64,000 nt of DNA from Malaya genurostris (taxonomy: Eukaryota > Arthropoda > Insecta > Diptera > Culicidae): the NCBI RefSeq assembly GCF_030247185.1, contig NC_080571.1, positions 166,195,547 to 166,259,546 of the forward strand. Reading direction: 5' to 3'. Below the pieces are notes generated by a model. The model had not been told where the DNA came from. It worked only from the letters and a program-made list of their open reading frames with translations, and searched no databases. How positions within the stretch are numbered: the stretch's first letter is position 1; each line of letters starts with the position of its first letter. Of the stretch, positions 33,877-45,045 are shown piece by piece. The position numbers were made by a program, and so were the translations under genes.

Positions 33877-34077
33877 ATGGGTTGGTTTTCGTCAGACGAA
33901 ACCATCAATAACACAATAGCCTCCCCGACGAGAGAAACGGAAGGCATCGCACTCTGCGCGTTGGTAGGGATAGTAATAGGCTACCTACTACTGAAAGGCC
34001 TACTAAAATTATACAAACAATATACGGAAAAGATAGCAGTCAAGGCCGCACGTCAGGTACAACTGACCAACGTTTAA
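33877..34077 (+). CDS. Small MG-initiated single-pass membrane ORF upstream of gag (element A)
   Basis: 66-codon frame from ATG 33877. It starts MGWFSSDE, which fits an N-myristoylation motif (Gly2 and a Ser at position 5/6). One hydrophobic segment follows at residues about 28-47 (IALCALVGIVIGYLLLKGLL), then a basic tail (KLYKQYTEKIAVKAARQVQ). Element B has an equivalent frame at the same place with the same plan and a similar end (KAARSIAQLPV), while the leader around it is not alignable by eye. That conservation argues it is translated. Function unknown; membrane attachment of particles or RNA is only a guess. Confidence 0.65.
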   Translation: MGWFSSDETINNTIASPTRETEGIALCALVGIVIGYLLLKGLLKLYKQYTEKIAVKAARQVQLTNV

Positions 34078-34113
34078 ATTTAGACTACGTACACAAACAT
34101 TTTTTAGGCGACA

Positions 34114-34305
34114 ATGGAGAATTCTTATAACGACAAATGGCCTTTAACGGTCAAAGAGAAACTTAATGAAATTAAAATTCGTGTAGAGGAAAAACGCAAA
34201 CAGGCGATTCCTGAAAAACACAAATGTGGTTATGCATGTATATTCATGTCCAGAAGACTACACACTATATCTTATAATTGCGAAAGGAATGATTTTTTCT
34301 TTTAA
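34114..34305 (+). CDS. Possible 63-codon ORF between the membrane ORF and gag (element A)
   Basis: ATG 34114, Lys/Glu-rich (VKEKLNEIKIRVEEKRKQ), stop at 34305. I found no counterpart in element B, so it may be chance. Listed only because it fills the gap between two conserved frames. Confidence 0.2.
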   Translation: MENSYNDKWPLTVKEKLNEIKIRVEEKRKQAIPEKHKCGYACIFMSRRLHTISYNCERNDFFF

Positions 34306-34404
34306 CAAAAAAAAAAAATTACATAACGATAAAAATAATATAATATCCACTTGAAATACGATAAATTTTTATATAAACGTTATATATATCCAAGCAAAAA
34401 TGAA

Positions 34405-35658
34405 ATGCAAAATTATAAGGAGCTAGAAAAACTCCACATTTATGTAAAAAAGTCTATAAACACGAAACTATCAGAAAAATTACTCGACGAAAAATTGAAT
34501 AGATGCCAAGAATTAAAAACAGACCTTGAAAAATTTTTTACAAAAGAACAAGAAATTATCGACGACAAAACTTTTCACAACTTAGTAAAAAATACGAGAC
34601 TGTGGACTGACGAAATTTGCGAAATAATAAAATTTAAACTCGCATGTATTAAAGCAACCAAAAACGACACAATGACCCAAACAACAACCCCGTTCGACTT
34701 ACGTCAGGCGACGGCTCTTATACAACCTTACGATGGTTCTCCTGAGAACTTATACACGTTTATCGACTCAGCTAGATTGCTGAATGAGTTAGTTCTGCCA
34801 GACCACATGGCCATGGCAATAAAATTTCTAAAAACCAGACTGTCCGGAAAAGCCAGACAAGGCATTCCTGAAACAGTCAACACAATCGATAATTTGATAC
34901 AACTAGTCGAGGAAAGGTGTAAAATCACGACCACCCCCGAAAGTATCATAGCAAAAATAAACACATTAAAGCAAAAAAACTCAATAAATAGTTTTTGCGA
35001 TGAAATTGAAACCCTCTGCACAAAACTAGAAAATACCTATGTCGAGCAAAATATCCCACTACCAGTGGCAAAATCAATGAGCACTAAGATAGGGGTAAAC
35101 GCTCTAATAAAAGGGTGTAACAACACCGAATTAAAAATAATTCTCAAAGCTGGTAATTTCAGCAACATTAGAGAAGCAAACCAGAAAGCACAAGAATTGG
35201 GTACAGATGAAATAACCCACTCCCAAATAATGCACACACGTTTTGTTCAACAGCACCAACAACGTGTGAATAATTTTAATAGAGGGGCAAGACAATATAA
35301 TGCACCCAGATATCCAGTGCAATACAATAGGTATCCACAAAAACAATTATTTCATAATAATAGAAATAATTATAATCATAATAATTTTAATAATAATTTC
35401 AACCATAACAATTTTAATGCAAATAATCAAGAATTCCGGCATGAAGGTAATATGCGGAATACAACCAATTACCGTGGAAGACCCCGCAGAGAAGGTCAAT
35501 ACCACGAAAATTTCCGAAGGAACGGAAATAACAGAATATTATTAACCAACGAGGAACAGATGGAAAATGCCTCACAAAATGAAACATTAAATATAATACC
35601 AAGTCAGTACGAACAAGTACAAAATATTAACCAATACCCAACGAACCAAAATTTTTAA
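34405..35658 (+). CDS. Element A gag, Asn-rich, no zinc knuckle
   Basis: 417 codons. ATG 34405 is chosen because it aligns with the gag start of element B (MQNYKELEKLHIYVKKSIN against MNYYETLKSLYTYCKKAVN); an in-frame TTG at 34351 is upstream. Middle: ATALIQPYDGSPENLYTFID and LSGKARQGIP, as in mdg1-type gag. The C-terminus is an Asn/Arg-rich tract (NNRNNYNHNNFNNNFN) instead of CCHC knuckles. It ends NQNF then TAA at 35656-35658, overlapping the AAATTTT slip site. Confidence 0.85.
   Translation: MQNYKELEKLHIYVKKSINTKLSEKLLDEKLNRCQELKTDLEKFFTKEQEIIDDKTFHNLVKNTRLWTDEICEIIKFKLACIKATKNDTMTQTTTPFDLRQATALIQPYDGSPENLYTFIDSARLLNELVLPDHMAMAIKFLKTRLSGKARQGIPETVNTIDNLIQLVEERCKITTTPESIIAKINTLKQKNSINSFCDEIETLCTKLENTYVEQNIPLPVAKSMSTKIGVNALIKGCNNTELKIILKAGNFSNIREANQKAQELGTDEITHSQIMHTRFVQQHQQRVNNFNRGARQYNAPRYPVQYNRYPQKQLFHNNRNNYNHNNFNNNFNHNNFNANNQEFRHEGNMRNTTNYRGRPRREGQYHENFRRNGNNRILLTNEEQMENASQNETLNIIPSQYEQVQNINQYPTNQNF
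35649..35655 (+). promoter_or_regulatory. -1 ribosomal frameshift site AAATTTT (element A)
   Basis: Heptamer A AAT TTT in gag phase, immediately before the gag stop. pol is in the -1 frame and opens just here (a slip leads into FLRKTLYTMNIHAANF). Element B has the same heptamer at the same place. No downstream pseudoknot was identified by eye. Confidence 0.75.
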
Positions 35659-37532
35659 GAAAGACCTTGTATACCATGAATATACACGCCGCTAATTTTA
35701 TCAAAGTAGGTATAAGAATGACAAATTCAATATGCACATTCATTATAGATTCAGGTGCAGATATATCAGTATTTAAAGCAAACAAAATATCTCCACAACA
35801 ACCAATCAACATAAATAACAAAATTAAACTTACCGGAATTACCGATGGCGAGATAGAAACCATCGCATCGACAGAAACGGAATTAATATTTAACAACGAA
35901 GTTTCTATTAAACATAGATTCCACCTAGTAAGCCCAAATTTTCCTATTTCTACAGATGGCATCTTAGGTAGAGATTTCCTATCGGCTCATAAATGCCTAA
36001 TAGATTATGAATGTTGGATATTAAACTTTACAATTAACAATATTCCAATAGCAATACCGATTCAAGATACAATCGATAAAAATTACATTATACAAGGAAG
36101 ATGCGAAGTTATCAGAATAATGCAAAATTTAAATATCAGTGAGGACATGGTACTACACTCACAGGAAATTAAACAAGGGTTATTTTGCGCAAGCGCAATT
36201 ATTTCACCACAAAATCAATTCGTAAAATTTATGAATACTACTGACAAACCTATAAAAGTCAGCCAATCAGAATTCAAACCAATTTTAGAACCTTTAAGTA
36301 AGTACACAATTTTGAAAAACAACACGTACAAAAATAACACTAGAAAAAACAAAGTTCTAACTGAACTCGATTTAAGCAATGTACCCATATACGCTAAAAA
36401 CAGCCTGGAAAAATTAATTTCAAATTATTCTGATATATTTTGCTTACCAGACGAACCAGTTTCGTCAAACAATTTTTATTCACAAAATATTGAACTGAGC
36501 GATAGAGTCCCAGTATACATTCCAAACTACAAAACGATTCACTCACAAAGCAACGAAATTGCAACACAAGTAAACAAAATGTTGAGAGATGATATTATCG
36601 AACCATCCATATCACCATATAACAATCCAATTTTACTAGTCCCGAAAAAATCAGAAAACAATAATACAAAATGGAGATTAGTAGTTGATTTCCGGCAACT
36701 TAACAAAAAAATATTAGCCGATAAATTCCCACTGCCAAGAATTGATGCTATCCTAGATCAGCTTGATAGAGCAAAATATTTTACAACTCTGGATTTAATG
36801 TCAGGATTCCATCAAATACCCTTAGAAGTAAACTCCAGGAAATTTACAGCATTTTCAACCCAATCCGGTCACTTTCAATTTAAAAGATTACCGTTTGGTT
36901 TAAATATCAGCCCAAACAGTTTTCAAAGAATGATGACAATCGCAATGTCAGGATTAACACCTGAACATGCTTTTGTATATATAGATGATATTATAGTAGT
37001 TGGATGTTCAATTCAACACCACCTTCAGAATTTAGAGAAAGTTTTTGAACGCATTAGGAAGTACAATCTCAAATTAAACCTCAACAAGTGTAAATTTTTT
37101 AATACAGAAGTAACATATTTAGGTCACAAAATTACAGACAAAGGAATACTACCGGATAGTAATAAATACGAAGCAATAAAAAATTATCCTACGCCAACAA
37201 GTAGCGACGACGTACGAAGATTCGTTGCCTTTTGCAACTATTACAGAAAATTCGTCCCAAATTTCGCAACCATAGCCTACCCATTAAATCAGCTACTAAA
37301 GAAAAACCAGAAATTTTCATGGACATTAGAATGTCAGCATGCTTTTGTAACCTTAAAATCCTTCTTAATGTCACCAAAACTTCTACAATACCCAGATTTT
37401 AATGAACAATTTATTTTAACCACAGACGCCTCAGATGTTGGATGTGGTGCAGTTTTATCACAAATAATTAATGGCAATGACTTACCAATAGCATTCGCCA
37501 GCAAAAGCTTTACGCCCGGAGAAAAAAAATAA
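35653..37532 (+). CDS. Element A pol, first part: protease, RT, start of RNase H
   Basis: Expressed by -1 frameshift from gag. Protease: FIIDSGADISVFK and GILGRDFL. RT: NPILLVPKK, WRLVVDFRQLNKK, TTLDLMSGFHQIPL, RLPFGLNISPNSFQ, FVYIDDIIV, then the connection (FCNYYRKFVPNFA). RNase H begins TTDASDVGCGAVLSQ. The frame ends early at TAA 37530-37532 (PGEKK), because the A-run has one base more than needed to stay in frame; element B reads PGEKNKTV. It may be an assembly or sequencing homopolymer error, given the identical LTRs. Confidence 0.85.
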
Positions 37533-39330
37533 ATCAGTAATTTTGAAAGAATTGACAGCAATACACTGGTCAATTAATTACTTTAAGTCCTACCTATATG
37601 GACGTAAATTTACTATACGAACGGATCACAGACCGTTAGTATTTCTATTTAATATGAAAAACCCAACCTCCAAATTAACTAGAATGAGGTTAGATTTAGA
37701 GGAATTTGAATTTAATATAGAATATATTCAAGGTAAAAGTAATGTTGCAGCCGATGCGTTATCACGCATAATAATGTCTTCCGATGAATTAAAGGCAAAT
37801 AGTATTTTGATGGTTAATACAAGGTCAATGTCAAAAAAACAAGAACTGATAAAAAAGAAAAAAGAACAAGATAAATTAAATAATACCAAAAATACTAACT
37901 ATAATAATAATTTAAGTAATAATCCTTGCATCAACAGTGAGCCTGATCAACTCTCTGTTTATTCAACGGAAACTCCTAGCGAAGTAAGAAACTTATTGAA
38001 AATGAGGTGTTTTTTCGAAAACAACCACATTATAATTGATACATACCAAGGGATACAAAAACAAAAACCGATGCATCGTGTAATTACAGAAATAAGAGAT
38101 ATCAGACAAACACTCGTGTTTGCAATCTCCAAATATGATGAAGAAATGAGAAAATTAAAAGTTAGCAGAGTAGCAATCTCTTGCAATGATAAAATATTTG
38201 AAATGGTACCTATGGAAATGTTTAAAGGTCTCGTCCTAAAAACAATTAAAACATTACAAATTATTATCTACAAACCACCGAAGTTTATTAGTAAACCTCA
38301 GGAAATACAAACAATATTAAAGAATCACCATGAATTACCAACAGGAGGACACATCGGACAAAACAGATTGTACCTCAAATTAAGAGAAATATACACATGG
38401 AAATTTATGAAAAGTTCAATTGCTAATTTCATCAAGGCCTGTGAAATTTGCAAAAAGAACAAAATTATTAAACATACTAAAGAAAAACTACAAATTACTA
38501 ATACACCTAACAAACCATTTGAAGTAGTGGCAATCGATACGGTTGGACCATTACCCAAAACAATCCATAATAATAGATACGCTGTAAGCATACAGTGTGA
38601 ATTAACCAAATACGTTGTATATATACCTATTCCAACCAAAGAAGCTAACATCGTAGCTAAAGCGTTAGTAGAAAATTTCATTTTAACTTACGGTAAATTT
38701 CTTGAGTTAAAAACCGACAGAGGAACCGAATATAAAAACGAGGTTCTAGAACAAATTTGCAAATTATTAAAAATTAAACAAACATTTTCGACAGCTTATC
38801 ATCCTCAGACAATTGGTTCTTTGGAAAGAAATCACAGATGCCTCAACGAGTTTCTGCGATCTTTTATCAACGAACATCAATCTGACTGGGATGATTGGTT
38901 ACAATACTATGCATTTTCATATAACACAACACCACACTCAGATCATGGGTATACACCCTACGAATTAGTTTTCGGCGTAAAAGCCAGACTACCACAAGAA
39001 ATTTATTCAGACAAAATTGAACCAATATATAATTTCGACATGTACAATAAAGAATTACAATACCGACTACACAAATCACACGAAATAGCAAACAAACATT
39101 TAATACACCAAAAAGAATTCAGAAAATCGACAACAGATCACCTGTGCAATCCGATAGAAATAAAAGTAAACGACATAGTATATCTACAAAACGAAAATAG
39201 ACGCAAGCTGGATCCATTTTATATTGGTCCATTTAAAGTTACACAACTTCAAGATTCAAATTGTGAAATACAAAATTTACAGTCAAAAGAAAAAACCATT
39301 GTTCACAAAAATAGACTCATCAAAGCATAA
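37533..39330 (+). CDS. Element A pol, second part: RNase H end, integrase
   Basis: Next frame after the A-run indel. RNase H: VILKELTAIHWSINYF, RTDHRPLVFLF, NVAADALSRI. Linker is Lys/Asn-rich. Integrase: HHCC (HHELPTGGHIGQNR…CEICKKNK), core AIDTVGPLPKT, TDRGTEYKNEV, HPQTIGSLERNHRCL giving D, D, E. The C-terminus has a small basic domain (NDIVYLQNENRRKLDPFYIG) without a chromodomain. Stop at 39330; no env follows. Confidence 0.88.
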
Positions 39331-39609
39331 AATACAAAATTGTAATATCAAAATTTTAGAATTAAGATTTAGATACCGAGCTTAACACCACGTAAAACAA
39401 AAAAAAAAGAGAGAAAAATCAAAAAATAATTGCCGTGGATGTAAGTGAAGTTTTACTCAGCTTCTCTGAGAAAAACTGTAAAATTCGGTTATTTTAGGTA
39501 TAAGAAAACACTGTAATATACATTAAGATTGTTAGGGAGTTCGAACGCAACAGTAAACTAATCCCTTAAAGCACTACAGAATGATTTCCCTTCGTTACAT
39601 CATTCTTCC

Positions 39610-39622
39610 AAAAGGGGGATGA
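39610..39622 (+). other. Element A polypurine tract
   Basis: AAAAGGGGGATGA directly before the 3' LTR; plus-strand priming site by position. Confidence 0.75.
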
Positions 39623-40424
39623 TGTAATATGAGCATGTAACATTAAACCTTTCACACATTTCAGACCATGTAACATTAAATCTTTCACACATCCCAGACC
39701 ATGTAACATTAAACCTTTCACACATTTCAGACCATGTAACATTAAATCTTTCACACATCCCAGACCATGTAAAATATTCAAAAGTAAATCTTTCCCACAC
39801 TTCAGACCACACGCACTTGACAAATTTCCATAAAACACGTACTCGACAAATTTCCACTCGACACCAAGTCATGAAGCCCAGAAACCCACTTGAAATATAA
39901 ACTTCACCTACATAAGACAATTAAATTGTCAGCACTTACTTCAGCCCAACGAAAAATATCGCAAGTATAAACACGGAAACTTAAGCATCAAATATCAACT
40001 AAAAACAATTCAGTTATGTCATTTCCCCGCTTCTCCACTTTACACACCTCTACACCTCTCTCAAACAGTGCCATATGGCATGACCTAGAATAACGGTAAC
40101 CCAGGAAAAAGACACTGACTCGAACCGACACTCACGAGAATTAAACCTGACTACTCTCAACCTCCCCTCTCCGTATCACACTCACACACTTGTCTAGAAA
40201 CATTACTCACTCTCTCTTACTCAAATACAATACAATGACCGAGACATGTCATTGGTTAAATCGGATTTACGCTGCGCGTTCTAACTCCTCCCCCCGGATT
40301 TTTAGCAATCCATACTGTAAATTACAACTAGCTAAGTCAGGAGAGGATAGGGTATAAATAAGTAAATTTTAAAATAAAGATGAGAGATTACGTTTTAAAC
40401 CCGAAACAGTGCGTTATTACTAAA
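39623..40424 (+). repeat. Element A 3' LTR
   Basis: 802 bp, no difference from 32091-32892 seen by eye, including the 33-bp repeats. Preceded by the purine tract AAAAGGGGGATGA (39610-39622) and followed by CTGG. Confidence 0.9.
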
Positions 40425-40845
40425 CTGGTAAATTACCCATCATGGGTTGAAGACATTGTGGACGAGATCGGAAACAGATTATACATTTTCTTAGCACTTT
40501 ACGAATGGTTGATTTGGCATTAATTATCCAAAATCTCTTACGCAAAAGTGACATCAAGCCGGAGTGACCTAAATGAAGGTTTTCTAAATGCATGTCTCGG
40601 ATTAATAAATCGCAAACTGGATTTTTACTTGGTAGTAATATTTGATGTCGGGCTTCAAAAGGTAGACGAGAGTTTTTTAATCTTCCACCAACTCTTAATA
40701 AACCATCCACAAACACTGGATCAAGCGTGCCTAGATGACGACTAGGTTTTCCTGTTGAAATCAAACGAATTTCATCCGACATTTCAAGCCGTTGAATCAA
40801 ACCAACTATAGTAAGCATTGACTTTCGTAATTCTGGTACCGTCAA
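40425..40845 (-). pseudogene. BEL integrase N-terminal zinc-binding part
   Basis: Continues the polyprotein one frame over: VPELRKSMLTIVGLIQRL, then the HHCC domain (HLENLHLGHSGLMSLLR…CIICFRSRP). It ends at 40425, where the Ty3/Gypsy element interrupts it inside MMGNLP. The frame resumes at 32090 with AARVVPSDPFSK. Confidence 0.85.
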
Positions 40846-43800
40846 CCCTTTGCATGGCTAGATCTACAATTAGCTGCAAATCGTAGGACATATGCAATAA
40901 CACTTTGCAATTTCCGAAACGAACTGTAGGCTACAAGAAAAGGAACATCTTGTAAAACAACTGCGGCAGACATAATTGTCACATTTTGTATGATTTCCGG
41001 AAGCTCTGCATCCAGAGGAATATCAAGATAGAAGCTATCGTATCGATGGGATTTTAGAAAACACGCTCCGTTCCACCATAAATTATTGTTCGAAAGAGCC
41101 TGTGGGAGTTGCCCTCGGGACACAATATCGGCTGGATTGTCCTCCGAACGTACATAAGACCAATAAAAGCTTTCGGTGATGGTGTTTATCTCTGTCACAC
41201 GATTGCGAACAAAAACTTCAAGCTGAGTGGGAGACTTCTTTAACCAAGCTAGAACAATACGACTGTCGGACCATAGACAGACGCGCCTGGTGTCTAATTT
41301 TAATGCTGATATACATTTCTGAACTAGCCTCGAAAGTAACAAGGCGGCACATAATTCCATTTTAGGAATTGTTAATGGTTTTAATGGAGCAATTCTTGAC
41401 TTACTACAAAGAAAAGAAATTTTAACATCGGTATTAGAAACAGCTCTTAAATAAATGACAGCTTCGTAAGCGCGATTGGAGGCATCTGCAAAACCATGCA
41501 CTTCAAAATATTCTATGCATTCTAGTCCAACGAAACGTGGAATTTTAATTTGGTTTACATAACTCAATGATTCTCTGAATAAAAGCCAAGACTGCAATAT
41601 ATCGTTTTCTAATGGATCATCCCATCCTAATCCATCTTTCCATAAACGCTGCATAATTTCCTTCGCCAGAACTATTACCGGGGCCACCAACCCTAAAGGG
41701 TCGAACAGACGGGAGATCTCAGAAAGAACAATACGTTTGGTTGGTATAGACGAAGTTGGTTTCAAATCACAATGGAAACGAAAAATATCGTTTTCAGGGT
41801 CCCACAGTAGCCCTAGAGTTTTGATAACCTTGTTTATATCAGAAGATTCGAATTCAAAAAACTTTTCGCGATCTTCTTCAGGAACAGTATCAAGAATAGT
41901 GGAATCACTCGCACACCATTTATGCACCGGGAAGCCACCGGAATCAAACAAGTTTGTTAAATCACAACGAAGTTTAATGGCCTTTTCAATGGTATCTGCT
42001 CCAGATACCACGTCATCTACGTAGCAATCTTCTTCAATTGCCTTAGATGCTAATGGTAAACGGTGATATTCATCTCTAGCTAGTTGTAATAATGTTCGGG
42101 TGGCCAAAAATGGGGCGCTAGATGTTCCATAGGTAACGGTTGTCAATTCAAGGATTTGTAAGGAGTCATCGGGACTATCCCTCCAGAAAATTCGCTGTAA
42201 GCTGGAATGATTTTCATTAACACGGATTCTTCTGTCCATTTTATAAATATCAGCTGTTATTGCGAAACGATGTTTTCTAAATCTGAGAATTATGGAGAAA
42301 AGATCATCTTGAACTGTGGGTCCAATCATCATAACGTCATTTAGTGATGGACCAGTTGCTCGAGCCGAAGCATCAAAAACAACTCTCAACCGTGTGGTGG
42401 AACTGCTTGGTTTCAGAATTGCGTGGTGTGGCAAATAATGAATAAGTTTTCCAGGGAGATCGTCGGATTCGAGAACTTGTTTGCAATGGGATAACAATTT
42501 GTACTCATTAATGAAATCAGTATAAGCCTTTTTCAAATCGGGATTTTTCTTGAAACGATGCTCAAGAATGTGGAAACGTTTAAGAGCTAATGAGCGATTA
42601 TTTTGTAATTCGCTAACGGCTTCCTTAAGTGGCAGATGAACAGTATAGGTGCCATCGTGGTTACGAATTGTGGTTGAATGGAAAATTTGCAAACATTCTT
42701 GCTCTTCTTTGGACACAGCATCAACAAGTTCGACCGATTCAACATTCCAAAATTTTTCGATGCTTTCCGAAAGTTGTTTGAGATTAGCTGTATAACAATG
42801 CTGATTTTCATGCAGATCTTCAGCACCGCCAGCAACAACCCATCCCAAACGGGTTTCCTTAAGGATTGGTAAATTTTTACCGAGTGTTATCTGCCCGGGG
42901 AGCATTAAATGGAAAAACAACTTAATTCCAATTAATAGGCTAACTTCTCCTGGGGTATGGAAAGCAGGATCGGCAAGAGATAAACCGGAGGGAATATTCC
43001 AAGACCGATAGTCTAATTTTTGTCCTGGAAGGGGACCAGTCACCACATCGGTGATCAAACATTCTATTTGAGCATGGTAATCAGTACAACGGGAATGGAA
43101 CCTAAGTGTTGCCTTTTTATCCAACACCGATCTTTTACCGGTGGCACCAAATACTTCAACATGAGTTGGTATCTGTTCTATTTCCAAGTACTCAACAAGG
43201 GAACGGGAAACTAAATTTGGTTGGGAACCACAATCGAGGAAAGCACGGCAGGGATGGGGATTTCCATGGCTGTCCAAGACGTCAACCATGGCCGTTAGTA
43301 GAATAGTGCTATCCGATCGACGAACCTTGTGAATTGAATTGGAAAAAGACGATTCATCTACGGGTTGGGGAGATGATTGAGAACTAATGACCACTTGACA
43401 ATCTCCTGATTTTGGTTTTGGATTATCAGATTTCAAGTTATCAGTAACAGATTTTGGATCGTTTACGGCGGGATTTATATTGGGCTTTGTTATCTTGGGC
43501 TCATGTAACAATGTGTTGTGTCTATTTTGACACTCCTGGCAAGTTCTGTTGGACGTACATTTCGAGGAAATATGGCCTTTCCTCAAACAATTAAAACATA
43601 GATTCAGTTCTCTTACCTTAACTCTACGTTGGGGTACCGTCAAAGCAAGAAACTTATCGCACTTATAATTGGGATGGCTCGCACTACAAATCTCACAAAT
43701 AGCACTACTATTAGAAACGGGTGCAATCGTAGCAAAAGATTTCGCTGGGGGCAGTTTTGAAATAATTTTCTGACTAATATCCTTGGTTGATGTTGACTTA

Positions 43801-44759
43801 GGATGACTGGATTCGCAACGTTCAAGCAAAGAACATCGCTCCTTCAAAAATTGAATGGTGTCTTCATACTTGGGAATCTGCTTATGAGGAATGGTTGCTT
43901 CCCACTGTTTCCTTGTCTCAGTGTCGAAAGCATCAGATAGAACGACGACGACAAAACGTTCAGAAACGCCTTGTAGATCCTGTTTCAGCAGCCTCAAACC
44001 TTCGACGTGACGAGTTGTTTCGTTCAAAAGCTCCCTCATTTGCTTGGAGCATTCCTTATGCATGCGTTTAAGGCTCAGCAATCCATGGATGTGAGAGTCC
44101 ACTGCTTTCCTTTCATCTTCGTATACGTCCAGCAGTAGCTCCCAAGCGTGGGCGAAATTTCCTTCTCTAAGCGTTTTTGGATCGATGAGTTTGGCTGCGG
44201 AACCGCCAGAAATTGCCCTCTCGAGGTGATGCAATTTGACGACATCAGAGTCTCTGGATTTTGATATGATGTCCGAGAACACCTGCTGAAATCTCGGCCA
44301 ATTTTCCGGTTTCCCATCGAACGAAGGAATGGGAATCGGAAGTGGTTGCTGTTGGACTACAATCTGCGGTTGATACACACTTGAAGGAAGAACTGCCGAT
44401 TCTGTTGGCAAGATGGGTTGCGGGCTCGACGATTGAATGAGTGCTTCCACCATAGTTGCAGTTTCAGTATGCAGTGATTCAAATTGGAGATACGTGGCAT
44501 CATTATCATCTAACTTTTCAGGCGGTGATAGTCCAATAATTTGATGGTGTAAATTTAGATACTCTTGATAATGGGCTTCTAAATTTCTTGAATACACTTT
44601 TAACTGAGCTAGTGTGAACTGCACAGCGCCAGCACCCAACACTTCTTCGACGGTTTTACGGATTCTGGTCACTTTTGCCTTAGTTTGACCACGAAGATGC
44701 ACGAGTGTTTTTAACTCGACCATTTTATCACTTTTTTGCGGCGTGTACATTAACGACAT
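40842..44759 (-). pseudogene. BEL gag-protease-RT-RNase H polyprotein (1305 codons open)
   Basis: Open from ATG 44759. Residues about 140-300 form a BEL-type gag (IPSFDGKPENWPRFQQVF). Knuckles: CEICSASHPNYKC and CFNCLRKGHISSKC, then CQEC…H. Protease is near residue 510 (FLDCGSQPNLVS). RT: HAILKPSSSTTRLRVVFDAS, ITADIYKMDRRI, then YVDDVVSG. RNase H-like: HGFADASNRAYEAVIYLR, PKMELCAALL, LWSDSRIVLAWL, NPADIVSRG. The frame ends at 40842 because a T is missing in a T-run, and the true frame continues in the next entry. Apart from that and the split integrase, the polyprotein looks well preserved. Confidence 0.9.
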
Positions 44760-45045
44760 CTGTTCAATTCAAACAATCACTTATTTAGTTCAATCAAGCA
44801 CAAACACTATTGTCTTAAATGTTCAATCACTTGGGTGTTCACCATTAACTGTCTTGCCGAAACTTGTTCGGACGTGTTTCCACTTGTTCACTAGTCTCTC
44901 GCGCGGACTATACTTTCGAACGCGAACGACTCAAATCTGTTCAAAATGTTTACGGATTTCACTTCTCCACCAGAGCAGGATAAAACTACTCCAGCTGCAA
45001 TCGCAAGCTACCGATGCTGCTATCCGGTTCGAAGGACCACAACAA

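Larger units (their letters stand above)
32091..40424 (+). mobile_element. Ty3/Gypsy (mdg1-like) element A, recent insertion
   Basis: 8334-bp element with two 802-bp LTRs that appear identical by eye, flanked by CTGG (32087-32090 and 40425-40428). Order: LTR, Arg-tRNA-like primer site, 1-kb leader with duplications, small membrane ORF, gag, -1 slip site, pol (protease, RT, RNase H, integrase), polypurine tract, LTR. No env-like frame. The only visible lesion is one extra A in a run near 37523-37530. Nested in BEL, so younger than it. Confidence 0.92.

Noticed and set aside
32091..40424. Possible env gene in element A or B (errantivirus-like)
   Set aside because: Only about 290 bases separate the pol end from the 3' LTR in A and about 110 in B; no frame with signal or fusion features.
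40548..40745. Plus-strand ORFs opposite BEL pol and other long frames
   Set aside because: Antisense shadows of well-supported minus-strand domains.
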